A stretch of DNA of 64,000 bases from Moesziomyces globuligerus (lineage: Eukaryota; Basidiomycota; Ustilaginomycetes; Ustilaginales; Ustilaginaceae), in assembly GCA_030849465.1 (NCBI GenBank), contig JARVLF010000015.1:2108001-2172000 (forward strand), given 5' to 3'. The notes below the pieces were generated by a model. That model was given only the letters and a program-made list of their open reading frames with translations, ran no database searches and had not been told where the DNA came from. This document shows positions 1 through 10,400 of this stretch, piece after piece (positions within the stretch are counted from its first letter, which is position 1; each line of letters begins with the position of its first letter). The position numbers and the translations under genes are program-made.

Positions 1-167
1 ACACCCCGCACGTCATGTAGTGCTTGGAAGCCGTGAGACAGTGTGTGTGAGGGCGCAAAGGCGCTCAGGCGGCAAGGTGGAGGGTGACATGCTGAGACAG
101 CTTGCTGGCGTAGCCGTGAGGGGCCGCGACGGCAGCCGTCCAATTGGGCCAACCTTATTTCGTGACG

Positions 168-815
168 TCATGCTGTGCCGGTGGTTCGAGCGCCGGCACA
201 GACTGAATTTCTCATATGTAGACCGCGTTCTGCTAACATCTTTGCGAATTGCTCAGATCTGATCATCGGGATTTTGATCACCGATCTTGGCCGAGATCCT
301 GTTCGGACCTGGCGCTCCTCCTGAAGCGGTACTGGTGATAGGTGTGGGCGATAGCGATGGCCGTCTGGGCGCAAGGCCGAGCGGAGCGCGTGGCGCGCTT
401 ATCAACGCAGCCGCTGCAGCGATTTGCGGGGTAAGTTATCTCCCACGTCGTCGGATCGCTCGGCCAATCGCACTCCACCAGCGATCCGGATCAGCTTCGG
501 CATGGCGGATGCGATGCGACAACGGAGTAAGGAACGGGTGCTGAGATGGAGACCGCGGAAAGGTCTCGTGACGGTCTTTCGGATTTGGCCAACTTGTTCG
601 TCAGCCTCGCCGGGATTGGGGGATTCGGGGAGGCAGGACGTTCGCATTTCCGACGATGCTAATCCCGAACATGTGGCTGGCTGACGAGCTGTCGAGTGCC
701 ATTATTTCGCCGAGCTGCCCGGTCACGACCCGAACAGTCGCCCTCGGCACCATCCGTATCTCGTTCGCTTCGATATGCCGTCCTATCGTTGTGGAAGAAC
801 AGTCAATGAAACGTG
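168..815 (-). mobile_element. Probable decayed Ty3/Gypsy-type pol fragment (protease then reverse-transcriptase start)
   Basis: Two short, mutually out-of-frame translations on the minus strand resemble successive parts of a retrotransposon polyprotein. Around 633-815 there is a retropepsin-like stretch with FIDCSSTT followed by VRVVTGQLGEIMA. These sit like the catalytic Asp loop and the following strands of basidiomycete Ty3/Gypsy proteases, although the usual D-S/T-G is replaced by D-C-S. Lower down, around 186-262, EQFAKMLAERGLHMRNS resembles the N-terminal reverse-transcriptase motif 'L..L..KG.IRPS.SP.GAP'. The order protease then RT on the minus strand is the order expected for pol. The frames differ and stops intervene, so nothing here can be functional. 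No LTR or target-site duplication was seen; the element may continue beyond the left edge. The similarity is judged by eye. Confidence 0.35.
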
Positions 816-899
816 GTAATTTAAACTCATATGACTTGATGCTTGGAAGAAAGCCGACCGGCGGAAGGCTTTGACTGTCATGCATTGGCAGCAGAGGGA

Positions 900-2398
900 G
901 AGCGGAGCGAAGGACACCGATTGGTCGGATTTGGAGCCAGGCGAGCCGAAGGGTTGACCGGTCGAGCACCGTTTGGCGAGATCGACGCCAGGCGGGAGAC
1001 GCGGGAAGCCGGCCGGCTGCGTTGGGTGGCGGGGTGGGATGGAAAGAGTGCAGAGTGGGAGGAAGCGAACGCCGGTTTTCTTGAATTTTTTTGGATTGGT
1101 GACAAGCGATGCCGCCCTAACCTTGAGCCTGTGTGACGGTCAGGCTGCCAAACAATTTGCTGCAAGCCAAAAAGGCTAAATCCGAAGCTTGTGACTCGTG
1201 ACTTTGTGCCCGCCCCTGGCGACCCCTTGCCAGCCTCGGTATTGCTCGCTCGAGCTTGGTTTTGGCGGTGCTGCCAAACAGGCCGGCTAAACGGCCGAGA
1301 TACGATACTCGCTCCTGCCCGAGGCCCGTCGTATCTTGGTACGACCCCCAAGAGCGACCACCGATAAGCAGAGCAAAAGCGTATCAGAGCTGTCGACAGC
1401 CAACCTTGCGGATCGCAGAGCTTTTGTTTTTCGGGAAGCAAGCGAGGTGCACGCGAAGAACGGTGTCGAGTGAACGAGCGAGGGCTCGGTTGGGTTGCCC
1501 CGAGCAAGAGTGGCAAGTTGCCCGGCGGGGGAAGAGTCGGTGGCAAGGCAGATCCAGGGTCCCCTTGGAAACAGCACGAGGGCCCTGACCTGTCACGGTT
1601 TGCTCTCGCCGACGCTCCGCTCTTCCGTAGGCTGCATACGCCTCCATCGTCCGTCGAGCCCTTGCCGGGCGCCTTGGCTCTGTCTCTCCCTCTCGGTCCG
1701 GCACGCAGCACGCGCTGCGATACCACATGTGCTTCCGCTCGCTGGCAAGACACAGTCCCGCTTTGGCAGCTACCGCACCCACACTGCTTACCCCGCACTT
1801 CTGCAAGATACCCTCAAGGGGGCCTATCTCCTATCACCTTTGCCAGATACCACGCTGCTTGGGTTTGATCTCCGCCACCACTACTCGTCCTCCCTGCTTG
1901 GCTCTGCCGCTGCCTATCGCTTCGAGCTGCGAGCGCATCTGCATCGCTCAATCAGCAGCTTTCCGCTTGGCTCTGCCGCCCTCGCACGACGCACCTCGCA
2001 TCACAGCACCACCTCATTTGTCACCACCCTCATACACTCCCCCAGCCCTCTGCTCCCGAGCCTCGGCACGCAAACCTTGCGCAAGAGCTTGGCTCGATAC
2101 CAAAGCCTAGGAACCCCAAGTCACCGGCCTTGCTCCCTCCCTTGCCACGTCTGGCTCTTCATATCCACCACACCATCCACTCCTCGGGCTTCCGACACAT
2201 ATATCTATTCCCCTTTTCCTCCATCCCTCGGCTCCCCCTTTTCTCGTCTCCACCCCTCCTGCATTCGCCTAGTGTTCGCCAACTCTCCATACCCGCGACC
2301 TGCCTCACCTCTCTCTTCTACCTCCTCCACCCCCTCTCTCCTTGCCTCGCCTTTTTTTCTGCCTCTCTCGGGCCGCGTAGAACGCAGAGCGGGCAAAG
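900..2398 (+). other. Gene-free upstream region with pyrimidine-rich leader of the MFS gene
   Basis: I see no convincing gene in 900-2398. From about 1580 to the MFS start codon the plus strand becomes strongly C/T-rich, with few purine runs. This is the style of a long fungal 5' leader and core promoter. A short phrase, CTTGGCTCTGCCGC, occurs twice, near 1909 and 1968. Open frames crossing this stretch run through the same low-complexity DNA on both strands and have no recognisable protein content. Transcription start and any leader intron cannot be placed from sequence alone. Confidence 0.5.
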
Positions 2399-3838
2399 AT
2401 GGGCAAGCTTCACAACGTGCGCGTCTTCCTGCTGGGCGAGGTGCCGGCGACCAAGCTCGAGCAGCGGCTGGTGCGCAAGATCGACATGGTGGTCATGACG
2501 TTCTGCACGCTCCTCTTCCTCTCCAACTACCTCAACCGCGCCAACTTCAACAACGCCTACCTGACGGGCATGAAGGAGGACCTCAACTTCCGCGGCACGC
2601 AGTTCAACCAGGTCAACTCGATGTTTACCGCGGGCTACATTGTGGGGCTGTGGCCGAACAATCTGATCCTGCAGGTGGTGCCGCCTCGGATCTGGCTGCC
2701 GTTCTGCGGTGCCATGTGGGGGATTCTGTCGGCGTGTTTGGCGGCGTGCAAGACGCCCCAGCAGGTCATGGCGATTCGATTCCTCCAGGCGCTGTTCGAG
2801 TCGTCGACGTTTACGGGCTGTCACTGGATCCTTGGTTCGTGGTACAAGGAGAGTGAGCTCGGCAAGCGCAGCGGTATCTTTTCCACCTTTGCCCAGATGG
2901 GTTCGCTCTGGTCCGGTGTGATGCAGGGTCGCATCTCGCAGACGATGAACGGACATCTGGGTCTCAAGTCGTACCAGTGGTTGTTCATCATCGACTTTGC
3001 CATTGCGATCCCCATTGCGGCGTTTGGATTCTTGCTCTTCCCCGATACGCCGCGCAAGACAAAGGCTTGGTTCTTGACAGAGGAGGAACGTCAGTGTGCC
3101 GTCGATAGGTTACCGGCGCACGAACCGACAAAGATGTCCTGGGACCTCGTCAAGCGCGTCTTTGGTCGTTGGCACATCTACATGTTCGGCCTGCTGTTTG
3201 GATTTGGTAGCATGCTCGAATCCGCAGGCATCAACAGCGTCATGGGCTTCTGGTTCAAATCCATGAAGTTCTCAAAGGCACAGATCAACTACTATCCGCT
3301 TTCGCTCATCAGCATCGCCATCCTGACCACCATCATCGCCGCCTACACCACCGACTATGTAGGCAGTCGTTTCTGGGTCAACCCTCTCATGGCGCTCATC
3401 ATCTGCGTCTCGTCCGCAATGCTCCTGGCTTGGGACATCCCTTACGGCGCAAAGTTCTTCGCTTTCGCCATCCAGGGCACAGGCTACATGGGTCAGGCTA
3501 CCAACTTTGCCTGGGCCAACATCGTGTGTGCTGCAGACGAACAGGAGCGCGCCATGGTCCTCGCCGGCATGAACGTCTTCAGCAACGTCGTCAACTCGTG
3601 GTGGAACATCGTCCTCTGGCCAGCCACCTCGGCTCCCCGCTACCGCAACGGCTGGATCAGCATGTTCCCCCTCGCCGCCTTTGCCACCTTCATCTCGCTC
3701 GCCATCGTCTACCTCGAACGTCGCGATCGCAGAAAGGCAGAGGGCATGTACCCGCGTGCAGAGGAAGCTCCCACCACCCACACCCTCCCGCAAGCCGGCT
3801 CCGTCTCCGACTCGGCTTCGGACAAGGAGAAGCCCTAA
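2399..3838 (+). CDS. MFS transporter, anion:cation symporter (Dal5/Fen2/Vht1-type)
   Basis: Single-exon gene for a 479-residue polytopic membrane protein, the usual length for the fungal ACS branch of the major facilitator superfamily. These are proton symporters for allantoate, pantothenate, biotin, nicotinate and related organic anions. Visible features are an N-terminal cytosolic segment, TM1 near residues 31-50 with the family-typical LNRANFNNAY, a GYIVGLWPNNL helix, the R-F-L-Q-A-L-F-E segment in the fourth helix, a central loop around 210-240 and a second six-helix half ending near 440. A short charged C-terminal tail follows. The ATG is preceded by AAAG and lies directly after a pyrimidine-rich leader. 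It converges on UTP11 with a gap of about 144 bp. The substrate cannot be told from sequence; pantothenate or allantoate-like anions are guesses from the family. Confidence 0.9.
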   Translation: MGKLHNVRVFLLGEVPATKLEQRLVRKIDMVVMTFCTLLFLSNYLNRANFNNAYLTGMKEDLNFRGTQFNQVNSMFTAGYIVGLWPNNLILQVVPPRIWLPFCGAMWGILSACLAACKTPQQVMAIRFLQALFESSTFTGCHWILGSWYKESELGKRSGIFSTFAQMGSLWSGVMQGRISQTMNGHLGLKSYQWLFIIDFAIAIPIAAFGFLLFPDTPRKTKAWFLTEEERQCAVDRLPAHEPTKMSWDLVKRVFGRWHIYMFGLLFGFGSMLESAGINSVMGFWFKSMKFSKAQINYYPLSLISIAILTTIIAAYTTDYVGSRFWVNPLMALIICVSSAMLLAWDIPYGAKFFAFAIQGTGYMGQATNFAWANIVCAADEQERAMVLAGMNVFSNVVNSWWNIVLWPATSAPRYRNGWISMFPLAAFATFISLAIVYLERRDRRKAEGMYPRAEEAPTTHTLPQAGSVSDSASDKEKP

Positions 3839-3982
3839 ATCCTTCCCCCCCTTTGTTTGGCTCCTCTGTGTAATTGCATCCCTGTTGTTCTGTCTCTTCT
3901 GCCCGCCCATGCATCGTGTCGTGAGGAAACTGTTTGGCCTGGGCTCGAAAACTAAAAGTACACTGTGAGGATGAAAAGGGCT

Positions 3983-4984
3983 TTAACGCTTGCGCTCCTT
4001 GCTGAACTTGTACACCTTGCGCGTCTGTGCCGACTCGTCGGCAGCATCGTCGTCGTCGGTGAGGGCGAGGCCGTTCTTGGTCATCTTGCCCGTGGCGACG
4101 GCGTGTGCGAGCGAGTCCCTGCGTGCGGCGGTGACGGTGCGCGAGCTGCCGCCGCGATGCGTCATGAGCGCGCGCACGAGGTTGAGCTTCTCTGCCGCGC
4201 GCTGGAGCTGATCGAGCCGGGCGTAGCGCGAGGCGAGCTCGGTGACGAGGAATCCGAGGTGCTTGTTGCCCTTCTTGCGCGCCGCATCCGCGGGCGTCGT
4301 GAGCTCGTCGGCCTCCAACTCGTCGGCGCCCTCGTCGTCGTCGTCGTCGGAGAGCTCGTCGATCCAGCTCGCCTCCTTCTCGGCCTTCGGTGGTGGTGGT
4401 GGTGGCGAGGAGGTGGATGCGGTGGGGGTGTAGGATCGGAGGGCGTCTGCGTCGTCGAGCCAGACGGTCTTTTTCCCCTGGGCTCCGATCGTACCCGTGC
4501 GCGAAGCCGAAGCCTTAGCCTTGCCAGGCGCCGCGATGAGACCGGCGCGCTCGAGCGTCGGGCGTCGGTTGTCCTTCTCGTCGATCCACTCGATCGGCAG
4601 GTTCGGGATGGACGGCGCAATGCGTTGTACGAGCGCATTGATGCGTTTCTTCTCGGTCAGCAGCGCCGCACGCACATAGCCCACGTCCTGCGTCTTGAGC
4701 AGCGCGACCACGTCGTTGTCGAGCTGCTCCGAGGGCCGCGCGTGCTGGTGGACGCCGTTGCGCGTAGACGAGTTGATCATGCCAAAGTAGAACTCGTCCT
4801 TGTTGCGCATCGCCGCCTTGTCCGCGAGCCGCTTGAGCATGTCGCGCTTCTTGTGGTGGTCCTTGGCACGCAGCACGTAGTCCTTGTGCTTCTCCAGCAG
4901 CCCGAGCTTGGCACGCCCCACCGGCTGCGAGCGCTCCTTGTGGTTCCGCCGCTGCACCGCATTTCGCAACGAAGACCCCGCCAT
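3983..4984 (-). CDS. UTP11: U3 snoRNP-associated protein UTP11 (SSU processome)
   Basis: Encodes 333 residues. The N-terminal 130 residues carry the family signature: SLRNAVQRRNHKERSQP, then GLLEKHKDYVLRAKDHHKK, then RNKDEFYFGMINSSTRNGVH. The C-terminus ends in YKFSKERKR, also typical. UTP11 belongs to the U3-containing small-subunit processome and is needed for 18S rRNA maturation in the nucleolus. The protein is longer than the roughly 250 residues of yeast and human UTP11. The excess is a low-complexity insert with a Pro/Ser run and an acidic WIDELSDDDDDEGADELEAD segment near residues 205-225. The gene has no intron, and its ATG is the first in frame. It converges with the MFS gene and lies downstream of COX11 in the same orientation. 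Assignment is secure from the N-terminal block. Confidence 0.93.
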   Translation of the reverse strand: MAGSSLRNAVQRRNHKERSQPVGRAKLGLLEKHKDYVLRAKDHHKKRDMLKRLADKAAMRNKDEFYFGMINSSTRNGVHQHARPSEQLDNDVVALLKTQDVGYVRAALLTEKKRINALVQRIAPSIPNLPIEWIDEKDNRRPTLERAGLIAAPGKAKASASRTGTIGAQGKKTVWLDDADALRSYTPTASTSSPPPPPPKAEKEASWIDELSDDDDDEGADELEADELTTPADAARKKGNKHLGFLVTELASRYARLDQLQRAAEKLNLVRALMTHRGGSSRTVTAARRDSLAHAVATGKMTKNGLALTDDDDAADESAQTRKVYKFSKERKR

Positions 4985-5497
4985 CTTGCCTGCGTTCTCA
5001 AGCTTCTAGTTCCGAGATTCGTGCGCGCACCAGGTGCAAGGTAAATGCAAAAGCCAGTGACGGAGGCGGAGGCGGAGGCGGAGGGCGAATGGGAGCGAGC
5101 GTTGGTGGATGTGCCGAGATGAAAGCTCTGTGAGTACGTGTGTATCTGGGTATAGAGAGCAATGGGTGGCGCTCGGCAGGTGATGATGGTTGTCAAACGT
5201 CTAAGTGACGAGTGGCAGCGAGCGGACAAGTTGCCAAGGTGGAGCAAGAAGCGCACCGCCCTTGGCTGCTGTGCCCAGACGTTTGAAATTTCATATTTCG
5301 CCTCGCCGCTGCACCAAAAATTTCTGGGAAGCCATCTGCAGCCACCCCGTCGCACGTGACCTAGACCCTGAATCCATTCAACCTTCTCATGCCCCCTCGC
5401 ACCCTCGCCATCCTATGTTAGCAGCCACCTCGAAGCCCACACATGCCACATGCAGGATATAACAAGTACTAGTGGCTGATCAAATGCACGGGAAGCG
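4985..5497. other. Intergenic: UTP11 promoter / COX11 3' flank
   Basis: Between the UTP11 start codon and the COX11 stop codon, both genes on the minus strand. No coding potential is recognised. It contains an imperfect GGAGGC/GGCGGA purine repeat near 5060-5085, which reads as a CT-rich leader on the UTP11 strand. It also contains a more AT-balanced stretch at 5100-5350 that is the likely UTP11 promoter. Confidence 0.5.
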
Positions 5498-6624
5498 CTA
5501 GAGGTCCTTTCCGACCGTGTACTGGCTAAGATCCGTATCAGGCCTGAAATCGCAACAAGTCGAGTCAGTCAAACCAGCCACTTGGATCTGCTCGCGCTTC
5601 GGGGGGAGTGGGTACGTACTCTAGTTGGCCGTTCTTGGGATTTCGGCGTGCAGAGAAGAAGGTGTAGCTGAGCACGACGTCGTCGACGCCCTTGGTCGTC
5701 GGATCGTCGAGCACGTCGGCGTCGATAAAGAAGAAGACGGGCAGATCGACCTCCTCGCCCGCCAGCAGCTTCTGCTCCTCAAAGCAGAAGCACTCCACCT
5801 TGGCAAAGTACGGCGCAATCTAAGCGCACACGACCAAAACAAGCAGACAAAGTTTGACGGTGAGCATTTCCTGCGGTCTCTCCTTGACCTCCTTCAGGGG
5901 GGGTTAGGGGTGGTTTTGGGGGGATGCGACTTACTCTGTCTGGGGAGACGTTGTAGGTAGCGATGCCGATGATGTCCTTTGAGCTCTTGTTCTTTGCGGT
6001 GTAGAACGCGAGGGCGGTTTCACCGGGGAGGACGTAGATTTCCTTCTGCTGAGGGGTGAATGACCAGGGAATAGCGTCGGAAGCGTCGGCGTTGAACGTG
6101 ACACGGATCCTCTTTGTCGGCGCGTTGGTGGTGGGGTCTGTATAAGCTGGGATAAGGCGGGAAGGGGCGAACCTTTCGGGATCCGTGATGGGTGTACCCG
6201 AGAAGCCGGTGGCGGAGCAGAAGGCGCGGTAGAGAGGGACGGCGGCATAGCTGAAGCCGAGGGTGAACACCATGAGTGCGGCAGAGTACATGAAGAGCGA
6301 CTGGTTGCGGCGCTTGTACGATGCGCGTTGTCGACGCTGGAACTCCTCGGTCAACGAAGCGCGCCTCGCCGAAGGCGACGATGCTGGTGGTGATGGTGGT
6401 GGTGGTGGTGGGGTGGAACAGCGTAGGGATGATGTGCTGAAGGACGAGACGCCCAGTCGACTTGTCAGAGGCGAGCGACGCGCAACGAGGCTCTCGCGCG
6501 CCCAGGTATGCGCAAGTCGAGCCAGCGGCGATACGGAACCCATCGCCGGAGACGGAAACAGCGCACTGCGCCCCGCGCACGCCAGCGCCGGAGATCCAGC
6601 CCGTGCAACAGACGCTCCCAGCAT
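5498..6624 (-). CDS. COX11: COX11, copper chaperone for cytochrome c oxidase CuB site (three exons)
   Basis: Three exons on the minus strand: 6624-5935, 5819-5620 and 5543-5498. Donors are GTAAGT and GTACGT, acceptors TTAG and TTCAG, and the joins keep frame to give 311 residues. COX11 is an inner mitochondrial membrane protein that passes copper to the CuB site of Cox1 in complex IV. Residues 1-70 are rich in Arg, Ser and Ala with almost no acids, as expected for a matrix presequence. One membrane span lies at about 110-130, followed by LYRAFC with the conserved Cys136. The copper motif C-F-C is at 240-242, and LPVFFFID follows at about 256-263. The last exon codes only PDTDLSQYTVGKDL after a split Glu codon. 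An upstream in-frame ATG at 6759 exists, but the start at 6624 gives the better presequence. Confidence 0.93.
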
Positions 6625-7449
6625 CACCACCACTTCAGAGAAAAAGGATTCGACGAGAGAGTGTGGATATGTGGACGTCGACTCGCCGACCGAGATCGAT
6701 GGGGCAGGAAACGCGAGATCCGACCGAATGCGTGCGGGCGTCGAGGTGCCACTCGTCAAAGATCGCGGCAGCAGTCCGGTGGCTACTCAACGACTACAAG
6801 CGGTGCGCAGGCGGGTGACCGGAAGGATAGAGTGCGTTGGGAGGGATGACAGCTGTGTATGCGGTGGTGCGCAGATGTGTTGGAGGTGGTCGACGCTGCT
6901 CGATGTAGTGCGGTGGTGGAGGGGTGGGCTGGGAGTTGGAAGGAAGCGTCTTGAAAGGGCTGAGTCTTCCGGGAAGAAAAAAAGCTCCGAGACCCGGATT
7001 TCGCCTCGCACTCGCTTACCTCAACCGTGCCCTCGCGCCACCTGTCCAACAAAGCCGCGCCGGCCACGCACGCACGCAGGCCAACACCACGACTGGCAAA
7101 GTGACAGCGGCGTCGTAGGCGGCCCCCCAACCGCACATCTACCGCATGCACTTCTGCGCACTCACACACTCTGATCCCTACATCAGCACTGGCCGTGAGA
7201 CTACCCAAAAGTCCCCCAGCTGCTGCAATACCGCTTCCTTCTTCCCCCAACCCTCCCACGCGCCTTTCCTGAGTATCTTTGGTGGTATTACACATTGTAC
7301 AAATACAAGGTTGCTTGCTTTTCCGTGATGACAAGGTGGGATCCGTGGCCAAGAGTGGATCCTCAAAGGGGCCACCGAGTGGATCCTGAGAGGGAGTGCT
7401 AGGTGGGCGCAACGCGACGTGGGCTCCTAATGAGATCGCGGTGTGGGGA
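6625..7449. other. Intergenic: COX11 upstream region / 3' flank of membrane-protein gene
   Basis: 825 bases between the COX11 start and the stop codon of the next minus-strand gene. I see no gene. The part near COX11 can be read through in frame to an ATG at 6759, so the true COX11 5' end might lie slightly further up. TTTGGTGGTATTACACATTGTACAAATACAAGG near 7278-7310 is AT-rich and is a plausible 3'-end region for the 7450-12219 gene. Confidence 0.45.
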
Positions 7450-10400
7450 CTATGTTGAGCCTCTGCGTCGAGTGTTTTGCGAGGTCTGGGGCACAGCGAG
7501 TTCGTCGATCTGTTCGAGGGGGAAGTCGGCGTCTACGGGCGAGGCTGTGAATGCCGAATTGGTTCCTCTGCTCCTCGTGCTGCCCGTGGCGCCCTGGGAA
7601 CGCGAGTCGAGGGACGAGGACCAGCTCTCCTCCCTGATCGCGTGCAGGCCGCCCTCGGACGGGCTGACGGAGAGCTGTGCCACGCCGCCCAGCACACCGG
7701 GTAGACCCATGGGCGATGCGCCACCGATGGCTGCGAGCACGTTCGGATGCATGAGCGGCGAGAGGTTGAGCGGCGCCGTCGTCGAGGTGCGCTGCTCGAG
7801 ATCGAGTGCGATCAGACCCGGTGGATGGCGACGCGTCTGGTCTGGGAAGCTCGCCCAGAGCCTGCGCTCGTCGGAATCGTCGGTCGCCGCGCTCGCGTTC
7901 GAGTCGACACTGCCCACGGGCGATGCCGACCTCTCGGGCCCCAGCGGTGCCAGCAACAGCGACCCGCGCCCATCAACCGCCCCCTCCCCGAGCTGACCTT
8001 CACCGCTGTCCGCAGTCGGCAACGTCGTGGATGCCGACGTCGTCATCAGCACAGGCACCTCACTGTGCGGCTCGTGAGACCCGTGTAGTTCTTGCGGCTC
8101 GCTCGGCACCGCCGCTTCAGGAGCAGGACTTGCCTTGAGCGACGAGTTGGAGCCGGTGGCCGAGACCTTGCGCGATCCGGAGCGCATGCCGAAGAGCGAG
8201 GTGATCCACGACTCGCCCTCTGCCCTCCCCGCACTGCCGCTCCTGCGACTCGTCTCGGACGACGCGGTCGTCTTGCGGCCCAGCAGCGAGTTCCTTCCGC
8301 GCTTCCTCGCCTCGTTGCCTTCGATGCTCACGCCGTCCTCGGACGAGCCCTCGTGTCCGTGGCCCGACGAACGCGGCCGCGAGTACGTGCCCGACCTTCG
8401 GCCCTTGAGCGACGAGCCGAGCGAGGTGGTCGAAGCGTCGGGCGCATCCGGCTGCACGCGCGGGAGCGTCACCTTGGAGGCGACGTCGTCGACCTTCTGG
8501 GCAAACAGCTCCGGATGCGGCGCAGCCGCCGTCCACGATCCGTGCTTGGTGTCGCTCCCGCCCTGGTCCGGCGATCCAGCCAGCGAGGGGTCCTTGGACA
8601 TGGCCAGCGAGACGGCGGGCACAAACGCGTGCATCACGCGCCGGTCGTGCTCGCCCATCTTGCCCTCCAGCTTGGCCGCACGCCGCGGACTTCTCTGCAC
8701 CGCCTCGCCATCCTCGGTCTCTTCTTCGTCGATCTGCCCGCGCAGCCAGTCCTCGGTCTCGGTAACCATGCCGGCCGGGTTGAGCGCGGTAAAGTTGGCC
8801 GGTACAGGCGAGCTGCGTGGACGCTTGCGTCCGCGCCACTCTCCGCGCATTGCCGCGTCATCGGCCTCCTCCGAGTGCAGCCGGGTGGTAGCCGAGGATG
8901 CGGGCTGCGGATCGGTCTGGACAAAGCCGTCGGCGACGCTGCGGGGCGAGAGGAAGACGTCGTCGTTGCTGGGCGACGAGACGTGCGGCGAGTCGCTGGA
9001 GCCGGCGTGAGCGGCGTTGAGCGCCGCGAGCCGATTGAGTGACGTGATGCTGCTGGTGCGGTCGGGGCGCGACGAGATGGACGAGGCGTCGCGCAGCTGC
9101 TCCTTGGAGCGCGGGCTGCGGCCGATTGGCAGCGGTGCGGGCGAGTACGGATCGCTGGCATCGCTCAAATTGCCCTCGTCAGACGGCGAGGATTCCACAT
9201 GCTGCACGCGGAACCCCTGCTGCTCGGCGGCCGTCACGACGCCCGCAGTCGCACCATTTGCGTTTGCTGGGGCCGCAGCCCACGTCTCGGGCTGAACCGC
9301 CTCGGGCGATGTGAGCGCGAGCCCGGTCTGCGACTCGGAAATCGCCAGTCCTGGACCGAACCAGTCGCGCGTCTCCTGGTTGTAGGCGCCGGCAGCGTGC
9401 GCGTGGTCGTACATCGCAGGGTAGCGCATCGAAGCATCTGTGCGGTCGCCCACGTGTTCTTGCTGTTCCTTGGCGGAAGCCGGGTCGTGTTGGCCTCCTT
9501 GATGCCACTCGTACATGGAGGCGGGATGATGCAGCAGACCGGCGTCAAAGAGGATGGCGCGGATGCGATCCTCGGCGCGCCATCGCCACGCCCAGGGCCG
9601 CTGCGCAGCCTGCTCGATCGCATCCTCGGCATCCGTCCAGCCCTGCGTGGCGGGCTGCTGCGATCCAAACTGGCGCGCGACCAGTCTGCGGCGGCTATGC
9701 GCTGCAAAGCTGGTCATCTCGGTATCGGCCATGCCGTTGCGGACCTCTTCCTGCTGCACCAAACCGCCGAAGCCGATGGTCGCCGCCAGGCCCGCATAGG
9801 CTACGAGGAGCACACCGAGCTTCCAGGCGACCCAGGCGGCCTGGATGGTGATGATGATAAAGGCGAATTGAGTGAGCCTCTGGGTGGCCGGGCTGAAGTA
9901 GGCGGGGTCTCTGGGCGACTGTGTTGGGCGGGCGGGGCCAGAGGGCTTGTAGAGGACGAGGATGATGGCGGCGATAACGGCTCGCGGGAGGAGGGTGAGG
10001 ACGGTGGGCCAGTTCTGCGAGTAGTACCAGCAGGACTCGATGAGGGCGTCTCGGCGGGCACCGCTGCGGCGGGCGCGGTAGAGGAGGCTGTAGAGCGAAT
10101 AGTCCTTGATGGCGGTGCGCACAAAGGCGGGCGAGGAGAGGTAGATGGGCATGACCAAGGGCTGCGCCACAGTCCACCTTCTACGAAAGCTCCAGAGCGT
10201 CTCGTAGATCAAGACGACGCCGATGAGCCAGGCGAGCACGCATCCGCCGTAGATGCCGGCGGCGATCCACCAGGCGGTGCGCAGGCCTGTCTGGAAGGTG
10301 TCTGGATGCAGCGCGATCTGGACGACGGCAAAGATGACGTTGTAGTCGAGAAAGAGCGTCGCGGGGATGTAGGCGTACGTGAGGAGCGGCAGCACGGTAT

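Noticed and set aside
6625..6759. N-terminal extension of COX11 to the ATG at 6759
   Set aside because: The 45 extra residues contain acidic residues and precede a good matrix presequence that starts at the second ATG (6624).
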